Shown here: positions 16,853 through 25,020 of the stretch, piece after piece
Layout of the letters: each line of letters begins with the position of its first letter
Numbering within the stretch: position 1 is the stretch's first letter
Source: Pseudonocardia sp. C8
GTDB lineage: Bacteria > Actinomycetota > Actinomycetes > Mycobacteriales > Pseudonocardiaceae
Assembly (NCBI RefSeq): GCF_014267175.1
Contig: NZ_JACMTR010000002.1
Coordinates: 4,675,501 to 4,739,500 of the forward strand
Direction: 5' to 3'
DNA length: 64,000 nt
Translations under genes and position numbers: made by a program
The notes under the pieces: generated by a model
The model's database searches: none
What the model saw: the letters and a program-made list of their open reading frames with translations, nothing else
What the model was told of the DNA's origin: nothing

Positions 16853-18361
16853 ATGAGCGACCGCGACCGGCCCGCCGCGGCCGCCCGCGCCGCCGCCCGC
16901 CGGTCCGCGCGCCCGCCGGCCCGGGACCGGCCCGCGCCCCGGCCACCGGCCGGGCGGCGCTGGCTGCACCGGTTCCAGGTGGTCGTCGCCGCGCTGTCCG
17001 CGCTCACCGTGCTGCTCACCGGGGCGGTCTGGACCCTCTACCGGGACGTGACCGCCGGCATCACCACCACCAACGTGATCTTCGGCGGGTCGTCGGGCGG
17101 CGGGCAGAACATCCTGCTGGTCGGCGTCGACAGCCGGACCGACGCGCAGGGCAACCCGCTCCCCGACGAGGTGCTGGCCCAGCTGCGCAGCGGCGCCGAG
17201 TCCGGCGTCCTGAACTCCGACACGGTCATCGTCGTGCACGTCCCGGCCGACGGGACGAGCGCGACCGCGTTCTCGATCCCGCGCGACACCGAGGTCCGGA
17301 TCCCCGGCCTGGGCCGCAACAAGGTCAACGCGGCCTACCCGCAGACGAAGGCGGAGGCCGCCTCCCGGCTGTCGGCCGAGGGCGTGACCGACCCCCGGCG
17401 GATCGACCAGGAGTCGTCGCAGGCCGGCCGGCAGGCGCTGATCGGCGCGGTGCAGGACCTCACCGGGCTCGGCATCGACCACTACGCCGAGGTCAACCTG
17501 CTCGGCTTCTACAACCTCACCCGCGCGATCGGCGGCGTCGAGGTGTGCCTGAAGGCGCCGGCCCGGGACGCGTTCTCCGGGGCGGACTTCCCGGCCGGCC
17601 CGCAGACGATCTCCGGCGGGGACGCGCTCGCGTTCGTCCGGCAGCGGCACGGGCTCGCCGGCGGCGACCTCTCCCGGATCACCCGGCAGCAGGTGTTCCT
17701 CGCCGCGGTCGCGAACAAGGTGCTGTCCTCGGGCACGCTGACCGACCCGGCGAAGCTGGGGGCGCTGATCGAGGTCGTGCAGCAGTCGGTGGTCATCGAC
17801 AGCGGCTGGGACGTCCTCGGGTTCGCCCGGGAGGCGTCCCAGATCGCGGCCGGGAACATGGACTTCCACACCATCCCGACCGGCCCGACCGAGGACACCG
17901 GGCACGGCGACGTGCTCAGCGCCGACCCGCGCGCGGTCCAGGAGTTCGTCACCCGGCACACCGACCCGGAGCCCGCACCGCCCGCGGAGGCCGCCGCGGC
18001 GCCGGCACCGGCCCCGGTCGTCGCCGACGTCGGCAACGGGTCCGGGACGACCGGTCTGGCCGCCCAGGTCGCCACGATCCTCGGGCAGAACGGGGTCACC
18101 CCCGGGGCGATCGGGAACGCCCCGGACCGGACCACCTCGGTCGTCCGCTACAGCCAGGCCGACGGCGACGCCGCGGCCCGCCGGGTGGCCGACGCGCTCG
18201 GCGGGATCGGCGTCGAGCAGTCCGACGGGGTCGCGCAGGGACGGGTGCAGGTGCTGATCGGCACCGACTTCGCGGCACCGCAGGCGGGGGGCGCGCCGGA
18301 GCAGGCCCCGGCCCCGGCCACCCCACCGATCACCGCGGGCGGGGTGCCCTGCATCGACTGA
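16853..18361 (+). CDS. LytR-CpsA-Psr (LCP) cell-wall ligase with LytR_C domain
   Basis: A 502-aa membrane-anchored phosphotransferase that attaches wall polymers (arabinogalactan in mycolata) to peptidoglycan. A basic, Arg/Pro/Ala-rich cytoplasmic tail (1-37) is followed by one membrane helix (about 42-62). The LCP domain has the catalytic motifs NILLVGVDSRTD, FSIPRDTEVRIPG, NKVNAAYPQ and the LAFVRQRHGLAGGDLSR helix. A C-terminal LytR_C domain (about 395-480) follows a Pro/Ala linker. The ATG follows a GAGG. It faces wbbL, as Rv3267 faces the rml/wbbL genes. Confidence 0.93.
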   Translation: MSDRDRPAAAARAAARRSARPPARDRPAPRPPAGRRWLHRFQVVVAALSALTVLLTGAVWTLYRDVTAGITTTNVIFGGSSGGGQNILLVGVDSRTDAQGNPLPDEVLAQLRSGAESGVLNSDTVIVVHVPADGTSATAFSIPRDTEVRIPGLGRNKVNAAYPQTKAEAASRLSAEGVTDPRRIDQESSQAGRQALIGAVQDLTGLGIDHYAEVNLLGFYNLTRAIGGVEVCLKAPARDAFSGADFPAGPQTISGGDALAFVRQRHGLAGGDLSRITRQQVFLAAVANKVLSSGTLTDPAKLGALIEVVQQSVVIDSGWDVLGFAREASQIAAGNMDFHTIPTGPTEDTGHGDVLSADPRAVQEFVTRHTDPEPAPPAEAAAAPAPAPVVADVGNGSGTTGLAAQVATILGQNGVTPGAIGNAPDRTTSVVRYSQADGDAAARRVADALGGIGVEQSDGVAQGRVQVLIGTDFAAPQAGGAPEQAPAPATPPITAGGVPCID

Positions 18362-18393
18362 ACGGGCCCGGTGCCGGGTAGCGTCGGCCGGCG

Positions 18394-19149
18394 ATGACGA
18401 CCGTCTTCGGCTCCGGCCTGTTCCTCACCGACGCCCTGCTCGGGCCCGCGCTCGGCGCGGCCGCGGCCCGGCCGCTGTTCACCCACTACGACGACGCCAC
18501 CGGCGAGCGGGTGGAGCTGTCCGGCACCACCACCGCGAACTGGACGGCGAAGGCGGCGAACCTGCTGCGCGACGAGTGCGACGTCGAGCCCGGCACCCGG
18601 ATCGCGGTGCTGCTGCCCGCGCACTGGCAGACGGCGGCGGTGCTGCTGGCCGGCTGGTCCTGCGGGGCGGAGCTGGTGGGCGACCCGGCCGCGGCCGACG
18701 TCGTGCTCGTCGACGCCGCCCGGCTGGACACCGCGCTGGCCGCCGGCGCGGCGACGGTCGTGGCGTTCTCGCTGGACGCGTTCGGCCGCGGCCTGACCGG
18801 GCTCCCGGCCGGGACGATCGACTTCGCGACCGAGGTGCGGGTGCACGGCGACGAGTTCGTGCCGTGGGATCCGGTCGACGGCGACGCCCCGGCCTGGGAC
18901 GGCGCGTCCGGCGCGCAGGTGCTCGACGCCGCCCGGGCCCGCGCCCCCGAGCTGGGGATCGCCGCCGGGGACCGGGTGCTGTCGACCGCGGGCTGGGACT
19001 CGGCGGAGGGCCTGCGCGACGGGCTGCTCGCGGTGCTGGCCGCCGGGGCGTCGCTGGTGCAGGTGGTGAATCCCTCCGGAGACGCTGCGGCACTGGACCA
19101 CCGGGCCGAGACCGAGCGCTGCACGGTGCGGCTGTCCTCCCTGGTGTGA
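18394..19149 (+). CDS. TIGR03089 family protein (truncated acyl-adenylate-like)
   Basis: A 251-aa protein resembling only the N-terminal part of AMP-binding enzymes (THYDDATGERVELSGTTTANWTAKAANLL, then RIAVLLPAHWQTAAVLLAGW). The ATP-binding P-loop and the C-terminal lid of a real ligase are missing. This short form is a recognised actinobacterial family (Rv3268-like), so it is not a fresh truncation. Its role is unknown. It lies 32 bp downstream of the LCP gene in the same direction and may be transcribed with it. Confidence 0.85.
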   Translation: MTTVFGSGLFLTDALLGPALGAAAARPLFTHYDDATGERVELSGTTTANWTAKAANLLRDECDVEPGTRIAVLLPAHWQTAAVLLAGWSCGAELVGDPAAADVVLVDAARLDTALAAGAATVVAFSLDAFGRGLTGLPAGTIDFATEVRVHGDEFVPWDPVDGDAPAWDGASGAQVLDAARARAPELGIAAGDRVLSTAGWDSAEGLRDGLLAVLAAGASLVQVVNPSGDAAALDHRAETERCTVRLSSLV

Positions 19150-19183
19150 GGCCCACCGGGGTGTCGTGAGACGCTGGTCGACC

Positions 19184-20455
19184 GTGAACCCCAGCCCCAC
19201 CCCTGCGCCCGGCACCCGGGTGAGCGCCCGGGACGTCGACGACGCGGCGGCCCGGCTCCGCGCCGTGATCGGCCCGACCCCGCTGCAGCTCAACCCGCGG
19301 CTCTCCGACGCGCTGCACGGCGAGGTGTGGGTGAAGCGCGAGGACCTGCAGCCGGTCCGCTCCTACAAGATCCGCGGCGCCTACAACCTGATCGCCCAGC
19401 TGCCCGCGGCCGACCGCGCCGCCGGGGTGGTGTGCGCGAGCGCCGGCAACCACGCCCAGGGCGTCGCGTTCGCCTGCCAGCGGCTCGGCGTGCGCGGGCG
19501 CGTCTACCTGCCCGGGACGACGCCGCGGCAGAAGCGCGACCGGGTCGCCCGGCTGGGCCGCGACGCCGTCGAGATCCGGGTCGTGGGCAACACCTACGAC
19601 GAGGCCGCCGCCGCGGCCCGCGCGGACGCCGAGTCGACCGGCGCCACCCAGGTCCCGGCGTTCGACGACCCGCGCACCGTCGCCGGCCAGGGCACCATCG
19701 CCCGGGAGGTCCTGTCCCAGCTGGCCGACCCGCCGGACGTGCTCGTCGTGCCGGTCGGCGGCGGCGGGCTGCTCGCCGGGGCGATCACCTACCTGCGCGA
19801 GCACGCCCCGGCCACCCGGATCGTCGGCGTCGAACCGGCCGGTGCGGCCAGCATGGCCGCCGCGCTCGGCGCGGGCGAGCCGGTGGAGCTGGGCACCCTG
19901 GACCCGTTCGTCGACGGTGCCGCCGTGCGCAAGGTCGGCGCCGCCACGTTCGACGTGGTCCGCGACTCGGGCGTGGAGCTGGTCGCGGTGCCCGAGGGTC
20001 GCATCTGCGTCGAGATGCTGGCGCTCTACCAGTCCGACGGGATCATCGCCGAGCCCGCCGGGGCGCTGTCCCCGGCCGCGCTGGACCAGCTCGACATCCC
20101 GCGCAACGCGCACACCGTGTGCCTGCTGTCCGGCGGGAACAACGACGTCAGCCGGTACGCCGACATCGTCGAGCGGGCCCTGGTCTTCGAGGGCCGCAAG
20201 CACTACTTCCTCGTCGAGTTCCCGCAGGAGCCGGGGGCGCTGCGGCGGTTCCTCGACGACGTGCTCGGCCCGGACGACGACATCACGCTGTTCGAGTACA
20301 TCAAGCGCTCGAACCGGGAGACCGGGCCCGCGCTGGTCGGGCTCGAGCTGGGCTCCCCGGACGACCTCCCCGCGCTGCTCAAGCGGATGGAGGAGGCCCC
20401 GCCGCACATCGAGCAGATCCCGCCGGACAGCCCGCTGTTCGGGTTCATCCTGTAG
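19184..20455 (+). CDS. ilvA: Threonine ammonia-lyase (threonine deaminase)
   Basis: A 423-aa PLP enzyme that deaminates threonine to 2-oxobutyrate, the entry step to isoleucine. The PLP lysine is in SYKIRGAYN, the substrate loop is SAGNHAQG, and the phosphate-binding glycine loop is VPVGGGGLLAG. The SGGNNDVSRY segment near residue 315 and a single C-terminal ACT-like regulatory domain (KHYFLVEFPQEPGALRRFL) mark the short biosynthetic form. I start at the GTG of VNPSPTPAPGTR; another in-frame GTG is six codons upstream (19166). Its 3' end overlaps convergent benE by 11 bp. Confidence 0.95.
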   Translation: MNPSPTPAPGTRVSARDVDDAAARLRAVIGPTPLQLNPRLSDALHGEVWVKREDLQPVRSYKIRGAYNLIAQLPAADRAAGVVCASAGNHAQGVAFACQRLGVRGRVYLPGTTPRQKRDRVARLGRDAVEIRVVGNTYDEAAAAARADAESTGATQVPAFDDPRTVAGQGTIAREVLSQLADPPDVLVVPVGGGGLLAGAITYLREHAPATRIVGVEPAGAASMAAALGAGEPVELGTLDPFVDGAAVRKVGAATFDVVRDSGVELVAVPEGRICVEMLALYQSDGIIAEPAGALSPAALDQLDIPRNAHTVCLLSGGNNDVSRYADIVERALVFEGRKHYFLVEFPQEPGALRRFLDDVLGPDDDITLFEYIKRSNRETGPALVGLELGSPDDLPALLKRMEEAPPHIEQIPPDSPLFGFIL

Positions 20456-21623
20456 CTCGTGAGGTGCGAAGGGCCAGGTGCAGCACGACGCCGGCGACCA
20501 GCCCCCAGAACGCCGCCCCGATCCCCGCGACGGTGATCCCGGCGGCGGAGAGCAGGAACGTCGCCGCGGCGGGCACCCGCGCGACCACCGCGTCCGGCGC
20601 GCCGTCCGGTACGGCGAACGCCGCCGCCAGCGCCGCCGCGAACGTCCCGAGCAGCGCCAGCCCGGCGACCGACTCGATCACGCCGGGCGGGGCGGCGGCG
20701 ATCAGCGCCGCCATCGTCGTCGCGAGCGGGGCCAGCACCAGGCAGGCCCAGCCGTTGGCCTGCGAGGCGATCCAGCGCCGCGCGGGGTCCGGGTGGGCCT
20801 CCGGTGACGCGGGCAGCGCCGCCGTGATCGCCGCGAGGTTGATCGCGTGCCCGCCGGCGGGGGCGCCGAGCAGGGTCCCGGCGCCGGTGAGCACCATCGC
20901 GTGCCGCCACGGCACCCGGAACCCGGCCGCCGCCAGCACCGCCATGCCGGGCACGTTCTGCGAGGCCATCGTCACCACGTAGAGCGGCAGCGCGACGCCG
21001 ACGACGGCCGCGACCGAGAACGACGGCGCCGTCACCGTCACCGCGGGCAGGCGCAGCCAGGACCAGCCGTCGGCGAGCCCCACGACGATCGCCAGGGCGA
21101 GCCCGAACGCCGCCGGCGACGCCCAGCGCGGCGCGAACCGCTGCAGCGCCACCCACACGACGACGATCGGCGCGACGAGCAACGGCTGCGCCACCAGCGC
21201 GCGCACCGGCTCCAGGCACAGCGGCAGCAGCACCCCGGCCAGCATCGCCTGCGCGACCGGCGCCGGGATGGCGCCGACGAGCCGGCCCAGCGGGCGCACC
21301 AGCCCGGTGAGCACGATCAGCACACCGGTCACGACGAACGCCCCGACCACGGCCGGCCAGCCGCCGGCGACGGCGCCGGTGGAGGCGAGCAGCGCGGCCC
21401 CGGGCGTCGACCAGGCGATGGTCAGCGGGCGGCGGAAGCGACGGCTGAGCCAGACCGTCGCGGCGCCCTGCAACGCGGTGAGCACCACCAGCCCGGACGC
21501 CGCCTGGGCCGGGTCGGCACCGGCCGCGGCCAGCCCGGCCAGGACGACGGCGAACGAGCTGGTGACACCGACGACCGCGGCGACGATCCCGACCGACGCC
21601 GGCTGCGTCCACGACCGTTCCAC
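20445..21623 (-). CDS. benE: BenE-family benzoate/H+ symporter-like transporter
   Basis: A 392-aa membrane protein with 11-12 hydrophobic segments. BenE-type signatures are the N-terminal GVTSSFAVVLAGLAAAG, LTIAWSTPGAALL, the VTMASQNVPGMAVLAAAG stretch and GAPAGGHAINLAAITAAL. The family imports benzoate or other aromatic acids with protons. No aromatic degradation gene lies nearby. It is divergent from an XRE-cupin regulator across a palindromic operator, the common local-control arrangement. The substrate is not proven by sequence. It starts at GTG. Confidence 0.9.
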   Translation of the reverse strand: MERSWTQPASVGIVAAVVGVTSSFAVVLAGLAAAGADPAQAASGLVVLTALQGAATVWLSRRFRRPLTIAWSTPGAALLASTGAVAGGWPAVVGAFVVTGVLIVLTGLVRPLGRLVGAIPAPVAQAMLAGVLLPLCLEPVRALVAQPLLVAPIVVVWVALQRFAPRWASPAAFGLALAIVVGLADGWSWLRLPAVTVTAPSFSVAAVVGVALPLYVVTMASQNVPGMAVLAAAGFRVPWRHAMVLTGAGTLLGAPAGGHAINLAAITAALPASPEAHPDPARRWIASQANGWACLVLAPLATTMAALIAAAPPGVIESVAGLALLGTFAAALAAAFAVPDGAPDAVVARVPAAATFLLSAAGITVAGIGAAFWGLVAGVVLHLALRTSRATG

Positions 21624-21631
21624 AAACAGAA

Positions 21632-21662
21632 CCGTACGGCATGGCGTTCCGTATACGGAACG
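21632..21662. promoter_or_regulatory. Palindromic operator between benE and its XRE regulator
   Basis: CGTTCCGTATACGGAACG (21645-21662) is a perfect 18-bp palindrome, with a second short palindrome CCGTACGG at 21632-21639. Together they fill most of the 56 bp between the divergent starts at 21623 and 21680. This is where an operator of the XRE protein should lie, and binding would block both promoters. Confidence 0.75.
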
Positions 21663-21679
21663 ACCCGTACGCTCGGGCC

Positions 21680-22213
21680 GTGGAGCAGCAGCCGGACGAC
21701 GTGCGGGCCGCCGTGGGCGGGCGCCTGCGGGCCGCCCGCGCCGCCCGCGGGCTGTCGGTCGGCGCGCTCGCCGCCCGCGCCGGAATCGGCAAGGGGTCGC
21801 TGTCCGAGCTCGAGAACGGCAGCCGCAACCCGACCCTGTCCACCCTCTACGCGCTGGCGAACACCCTCGAGCTCCCCCTGTCGGAGCTGCTCGCCGACCG
21901 GCCGGGCACCGAGGTCGCCTCGCCGGGGATCACCGCCCGGCTGCTGGAGACCACGACCGGTGACGAGGGCACCGTCGAGGTCTACGCGCTCACCCTCTCG
22001 CCGGGCGCCGTGCACGTCTCCGCCGCGCACGGCCCGCACGTCGTCGAGCACCTGCTGGTCACCCGCGGGGCGGCCCGGGCCGGGCCGGCCGGCGCGGAGA
22101 CCGACCTGGAGACCGGGGCGGGCACCGCGTGGACCAGCGACGTCGAGCACACCTACCGGGCGCTCGGCGGCCGCCCGGCCTCGGCGGTGCTGGTCGTGCG
22201 CACGCCTACTTGA
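21680..22213 (+). CDS. XRE-family regulator with cupin-like C-terminal domain
   Basis: A 177-aa transcription factor. Residues 9-65 form the lambda-repressor-like helix-turn-helix (LRAARAARGLSVGALAARAGIG, then SLSELENGSRNPTLSTLYALAN). The rest is a small beta-barrel (cupin) likely to sense a ligand (SPGAVHVSAAHGPHVVEHLLVTRG, then the DVEHTYRALG end). The GTG at 21680 is chosen because an upstream ATG at 21641 would place the operator palindrome inside the gene. It probably represses itself and benE. Its 3' end overlaps the convergent acyl-CoA dehydrogenase gene by 8 bp. Confidence 0.9.
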   Translation: MEQQPDDVRAAVGGRLRAARAARGLSVGALAARAGIGKGSLSELENGSRNPTLSTLYALANTLELPLSELLADRPGTEVASPGITARLLETTTGDEGTVEVYALTLSPGAVHVSAAHGPHVVEHLLVTRGAARAGPAGAETDLETGAGTAWTSDVEHTYRALGGRPASAVLVVRTPT

Positions 22214-23360
22214 GCAGGTTGCGGGCCATCACCATGCGCTGGATCTGGTTGGTGCCCTCGTAGATTTGCGTGATCTTCGCGTCGCGCATCATCCGCTCCA
22301 CCGGGAAGTCGCGGGTGTACCCGGCCCCGCCGAGCAGCTGGACGGCGTCCGTGGTCACCTGCATCGCGGTGTCCGAGGCGAAGCACTTGGCGGCCGAGGA
22401 GATGAAGCCCAGGTCGGGCTCGTTCCGCTCGGCGCGGGACGCGGCCACGTAGACCAGCTGGCGGGCGGCCTCGACCTTCATCGCCATGTCGGCGAGCATG
22501 AACTGCAGGCCCTGGAACTCGGCCAGGTTCTTGCCGAACTGCTTGCGCTCTTTGAGGTACGCGGTCGCGATGTCGAGGGCGCCCTGGGCGATGCCGACGG
22601 CCTGGGCACCGATCGTGGGGCGGGTGTGGTCGAGGGTGCGCAGGGCGGTCTTGAACCCCGTGCCCTCGGCGCCGACGATCCGGTCGCCGGGAATGCGGCA
22701 GTCCTCGAAGTGGATCTCGCGGGTCGGCGAGCCGTGGATGCCGAGCTTGCGCTCCTTCGAGCCCACGACGAAGCCCGGGTCGTCCTTGTGCACGACGAAC
22801 GCGGAGATCCCGTTCGCCTTCCTCTCCGGGTCGGTGACGGCCATGACCGTGTACCAGGTGGACTCGCCGGCGTTGGTGATCCAGCACTTGGTGCCGTTGA
22901 GGACCCAGTCGTCGCCGTCGCGGCGGGCGCGGGTCCGCATCGAGGCGGCGTCCGAACCGGCCTCCCGCTCGGAGAGCGCGTAGCTGAACATCGCCTCGCC
23001 GGCGGCCACCGAGGGCAGGACCTGCTTCTTCAGCTCGTCCGACGCCGACAGCAGCACCGGCGTCAGCCCGAGGCCGTTCACGCCGGGGATCAGAGACGAG
23101 GACGCGCAGACCCGGGCGACCTCCTCGATGACGATGCAGCCGGCCAGCTCGTCGGCGCCCTCGCCGCCGTACTCCTCCGGGACGAGCACGGCGTGGAAGC
23201 CCGCCCGGGTGAGGGCGGCGCGGGCCTCGACCGGGTAGCGGCCCTGCTCGTCGACGTCGGCCGCGTGCGGAGCGATCTCACGCTCCGCCAGGTCCCGCAC
23301 CGCCTCGCGCAGGGCCTGGTGCTCGTCGCTGAGCCGGTAGCTGTCGAAATCGCTGTCCAT
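22206..23360 (-). CDS. fadE25: Acyl-CoA dehydrogenase (FadE25-like)
   Basis: A 384-aa FAD enzyme that introduces the trans-2 double bond into acyl-CoA. Signatures are FSYALSEREAGSDAASMRT and KCWITNAGES (flavin and substrate contacts), the ERKQFGKNLAEFQ helix and LLGGAGYTRDFPVERMMRDAKI. E368 in QIYEGTNQIQRM is the expected catalytic base. Its place by purE/purK equals that of mycobacterial fadE25 (Rv3274c). It is divergent from a TetR regulator with only 60 bp between starts and an inverted repeat in between, so that protein probably controls it. Confidence 0.93.
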   Translation of the reverse strand: MDSDFDSYRLSDEHQALREAVRDLAEREIAPHAADVDEQGRYPVEARAALTRAGFHAVLVPEEYGGEGADELAGCIVIEEVARVCASSSLIPGVNGLGLTPVLLSASDELKKQVLPSVAAGEAMFSYALSEREAGSDAASMRTRARRDGDDWVLNGTKCWITNAGESTWYTVMAVTDPERKANGISAFVVHKDDPGFVVGSKERKLGIHGSPTREIHFEDCRIPGDRIVGAEGTGFKTALRTLDHTRPTIGAQAVGIAQGALDIATAYLKERKQFGKNLAEFQGLQFMLADMAMKVEAARQLVYVAASRAERNEPDLGFISSAAKCFASDTAMQVTTDAVQLLGGAGYTRDFPVERMMRDAKITQIYEGTNQIQRMVMARNLLK

Positions 23361-23420
23361 ACCGACGATGCTAACGGCACTCCGTGCCACACGCCACCGT
23401 GTCTTGCTACCCTCCGTGCC
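23361..23420. promoter_or_regulatory. Overlapping divergent promoters and operator of fadE25/tetR
   Basis: The 60-bp gap contains the inverted repeat GGCAC-TCC-GTGCC (23376-23388). A -10-like GTTAGC faces fadE25 and TTGCTACCCT faces tetR, each about 6-15 bp from the start codon, so one or both messages may be leaderless. An additional CCGTGCC half-site abuts the tetR ATG. Reading by eye only. Confidence 0.5.
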
Positions 23421-24122
23421 ATGTCGAGCAGCACGCGCCGCGGGCGTTCGCCGGAGGGGCGCGCCGAGGTCCGGCGGGACCTGGTCGCGGCGGCGGCGCG
23501 GCTGTTCACCGACCGCGGCTACGACGAGACGACCGTCGACGACATCGCGGCCGCCGCCGGTGTGGGCCGGCGGACGTTCTTCCGCTACTTCCGGGGCAAG
23601 GAGGACGCGCTGTCCCCGGACCACGAGCGCGGGCTGGCCCGGATCTCGGAGGTGTTCGCCGGCGCGCATCCCGACGAGCCGCTGACCTCACTGGCACTGC
23701 GTGCCGCCGAGACCGTGTTCGACCTCTACACCGACGACCCCGAGGTGGCCCGGCTGCGGTTCGCGCTCGTCGGCTCGGTGCCGGCCCTGCGCGACCGGGA
23801 GGCGGCCTCGGTGAACCACTACCGGCGGCTGTTCACCCGCGAGCTCACCGGGCGCCTCGAGGAGCGGCCGGACGGCGAGCTGCGGGCCGCGGTGACGGCG
23901 GCGGCGCTGGTCGCGGCGCACAACCAGGCGCTGCGCAAGTGGCTGGCCGACGGGGCGCGGGACGCCGACCTTCCCGGCGCCGTCGCGCACTTCCGGAAGG
24001 TGGCGACGATGCTCCCGCTCGACGACGAGCGCGGCGCCGAACCGGACCTGGAGGGTGTCACCCGCCGGCTGGAGCAGGCCGCGCGGGCCCTGGAGCGGGA
24101 GCGGTCCCGGCAGGCGCCCTGA
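23421..24122 (+). CDS. TetR-family regulator
   Basis: A 233-aa repressor-type protein. The N-terminal helix-turn-helix is typical (RRDLVAAAARLFTDRGYDET, then TVDDIAAAAGVGRRTFFRYF). The C-terminal ligand domain has a RLRFALVGSVPALRDREAASVNHYRRLF segment seen in TetR proteins linked to acyl-CoA or lipid metabolism. It begins at an ATG that may be leaderless, and is divergent from fadE25. Autoregulation together with fadE25 is the simplest reading. The effector is unknown. Confidence 0.9.
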   Translation: MSSSTRRGRSPEGRAEVRRDLVAAAARLFTDRGYDETTVDDIAAAAGVGRRTFFRYFRGKEDALSPDHERGLARISEVFAGAHPDEPLTSLALRAAETVFDLYTDDPEVARLRFALVGSVPALRDREAASVNHYRRLFTRELTGRLEERPDGELRAAVTAAALVAAHNQALRKWLADGARDADLPGAVAHFRKVATMLPLDDERGAEPDLEGVTRRLEQAARALERERSRQAP

Positions 24123-24200
24123 GGTCGCCCCGCCGGTGACACCGCGTGCCGCGTGCGTGGGAGGCGTGCCGACCACAGCACCGGTCCGCGCTCCAGCCCT

Positions 24201-24760
24201 GTCGATCAGCACCCTCCCGCCCCGGGGACGGCCGGAACGCGCGCCCCGACGCTCCGGGGGTGATGTCGATCAGCGCAAACCCGCCCCACGTAGGGCGAGA
24301 ACGTGCAGGTCACCGAACCCGGCACCGTCGATCAGCACGATCCCGCCCCGAGCACGGCGACAACGTGCACCTCACCGGATCCCGCACAGTCGACCAGCAC
24401 CTTCCCGCCCAGGGCACGGCGACAACGTGCAGGTCACCGAACCCGGCACCGTCGATCAGCACGATCCTCCCCCGGGCAGGGCGAGAACGTGCACCTCACC
24501 GAACCCGACACCGTCGATCAGCGCGCTCCCGCCCGGGGAAGGGCCGAAGCGCGCCTCCCGAGCGCCACGCCGGTCTCGATCAGCACAAACCTGCCCCGGA
24601 TCGGGCGAGAACGTGCACCTCACCGAACCCGGCACCATCGATCAGCACCATCGCGCCCCGGATAGGGCGAGAACGTGCAGGTGACCGACCCCGAGACCAT
24701 CGGCCAGCACGATGCACCCCTCGCGCTGGAGCGCGCGGATCGGCAGGCACTCCGGACATG
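24201..24760. repeat. Array of nine 62-bp tandem repeats
   Basis: Units start at 24201, 24265, 24327, 24389, 24451, 24513, 24575, 24637 and 24699 (period 62 bp after a first 64-bp step). Each unit holds, in order: GTCGATCAGCAC, a GCCC-N6-GGGC mini-stem with variable loop, GAGAACGTGCA or GACAACGTGCA, and TCACCGAACCCGGCA. The mini-stem is kept although its loop changes. Because 62 is not a multiple of three, no single frame runs through the array, so it is not protein-coding. The last unit decays after about 24720. The same family occurs at 3683-3890. Confidence 0.85.
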
Positions 24761-24826
24761 CGTGATCCCCGGGCCGCACGAGGGTGCGCACGCCGAACCG
24801 GACAAGGTTCGGGCCCGGGGATCACG
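24761..24826. terminator. Long GC hairpin, possible bidirectional terminator
   Basis: CGTGATCCCCGGGCC (24761-24775) pairs with GGCCCGGGGATCACG (24812-24826). The loop holds a second stem GAACC-ggacaa-GGTTC (24796-24811). It lies between the repeat array and the mini-ORF downstream of purE on the minus strand. There is no U-run, as is usual in actinomycetes. Confidence 0.55.
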
Positions 24827-24911
24827 GGTCGACCGTCTGGAATTCGCCGGCACCACAACCGGCTTCCACGACCGTCTCCGCGCGGTCTCGCCGCTGCGGA
24901 AGAACGTGGTG

Positions 24912-24947
24912 CTAGCGGACGGCCACCTCACGTGTCCTGTAGCTCAT
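24912..24947 (-). CDS. 11-codon mini-ORF with near-ideal ribosome-binding site
   Basis: ATG...TAG encodes the 11-residue peptide MSYRTREVAVR. It is preceded by AAAGGAGGTGG (24966-24956), which matches the 16S rRNA 3' end better than any other site I noticed in this window. It lies 73 bp after purE on the same strand and is followed by a strong hairpin. I do not know a function. It could be a leader peptide, a ribosome-loading site or a very small protein. The positive evidence is the ribosome-binding site and the clean short frame. Confidence 0.5.
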   Translation of the reverse strand: MSYRTREVAVR

Positions 24948-25020
24948 CAGCTGGACCACCTCCTTTCCCGTGTGCCGACACGGTACGCACGGTCACGCGG
25001 GGTGCGCCAGCGGGATTTCG

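Noticed and set aside
16500..16946. Frames in the wbbL-LCP gap, considered as an rmlD remnant or small gene
   Set aside because: No Rossmann motif of RmlD and no ribosome-binding site. Composition looks non-coding.
24201..24760. Possible CRISPR array
   Set aside because: The whole 62-bp unit is repeated. There are no unique spacers of constant length between short identical repeats, and no cas gene is near.
24456..24858. Minus-strand frames through the repeat array encoding LIDGAGFGEVHVLA-like peptides
   Set aside because: The frame changes in every unit because the period is 62 bp, and there is no ribosome-binding site. These are repeat artefacts.
24941..24970. Remnant of a 16S rRNA 3' end on the plus strand (AGCTGGACCACCTCCTTTCC)
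   Set aside because: The similarity stops at about 20 bp and nothing upstream resembles helix 45. It is explained by the strong Shine-Dalgarno on the other strand, which is complementary to the 16S tail.
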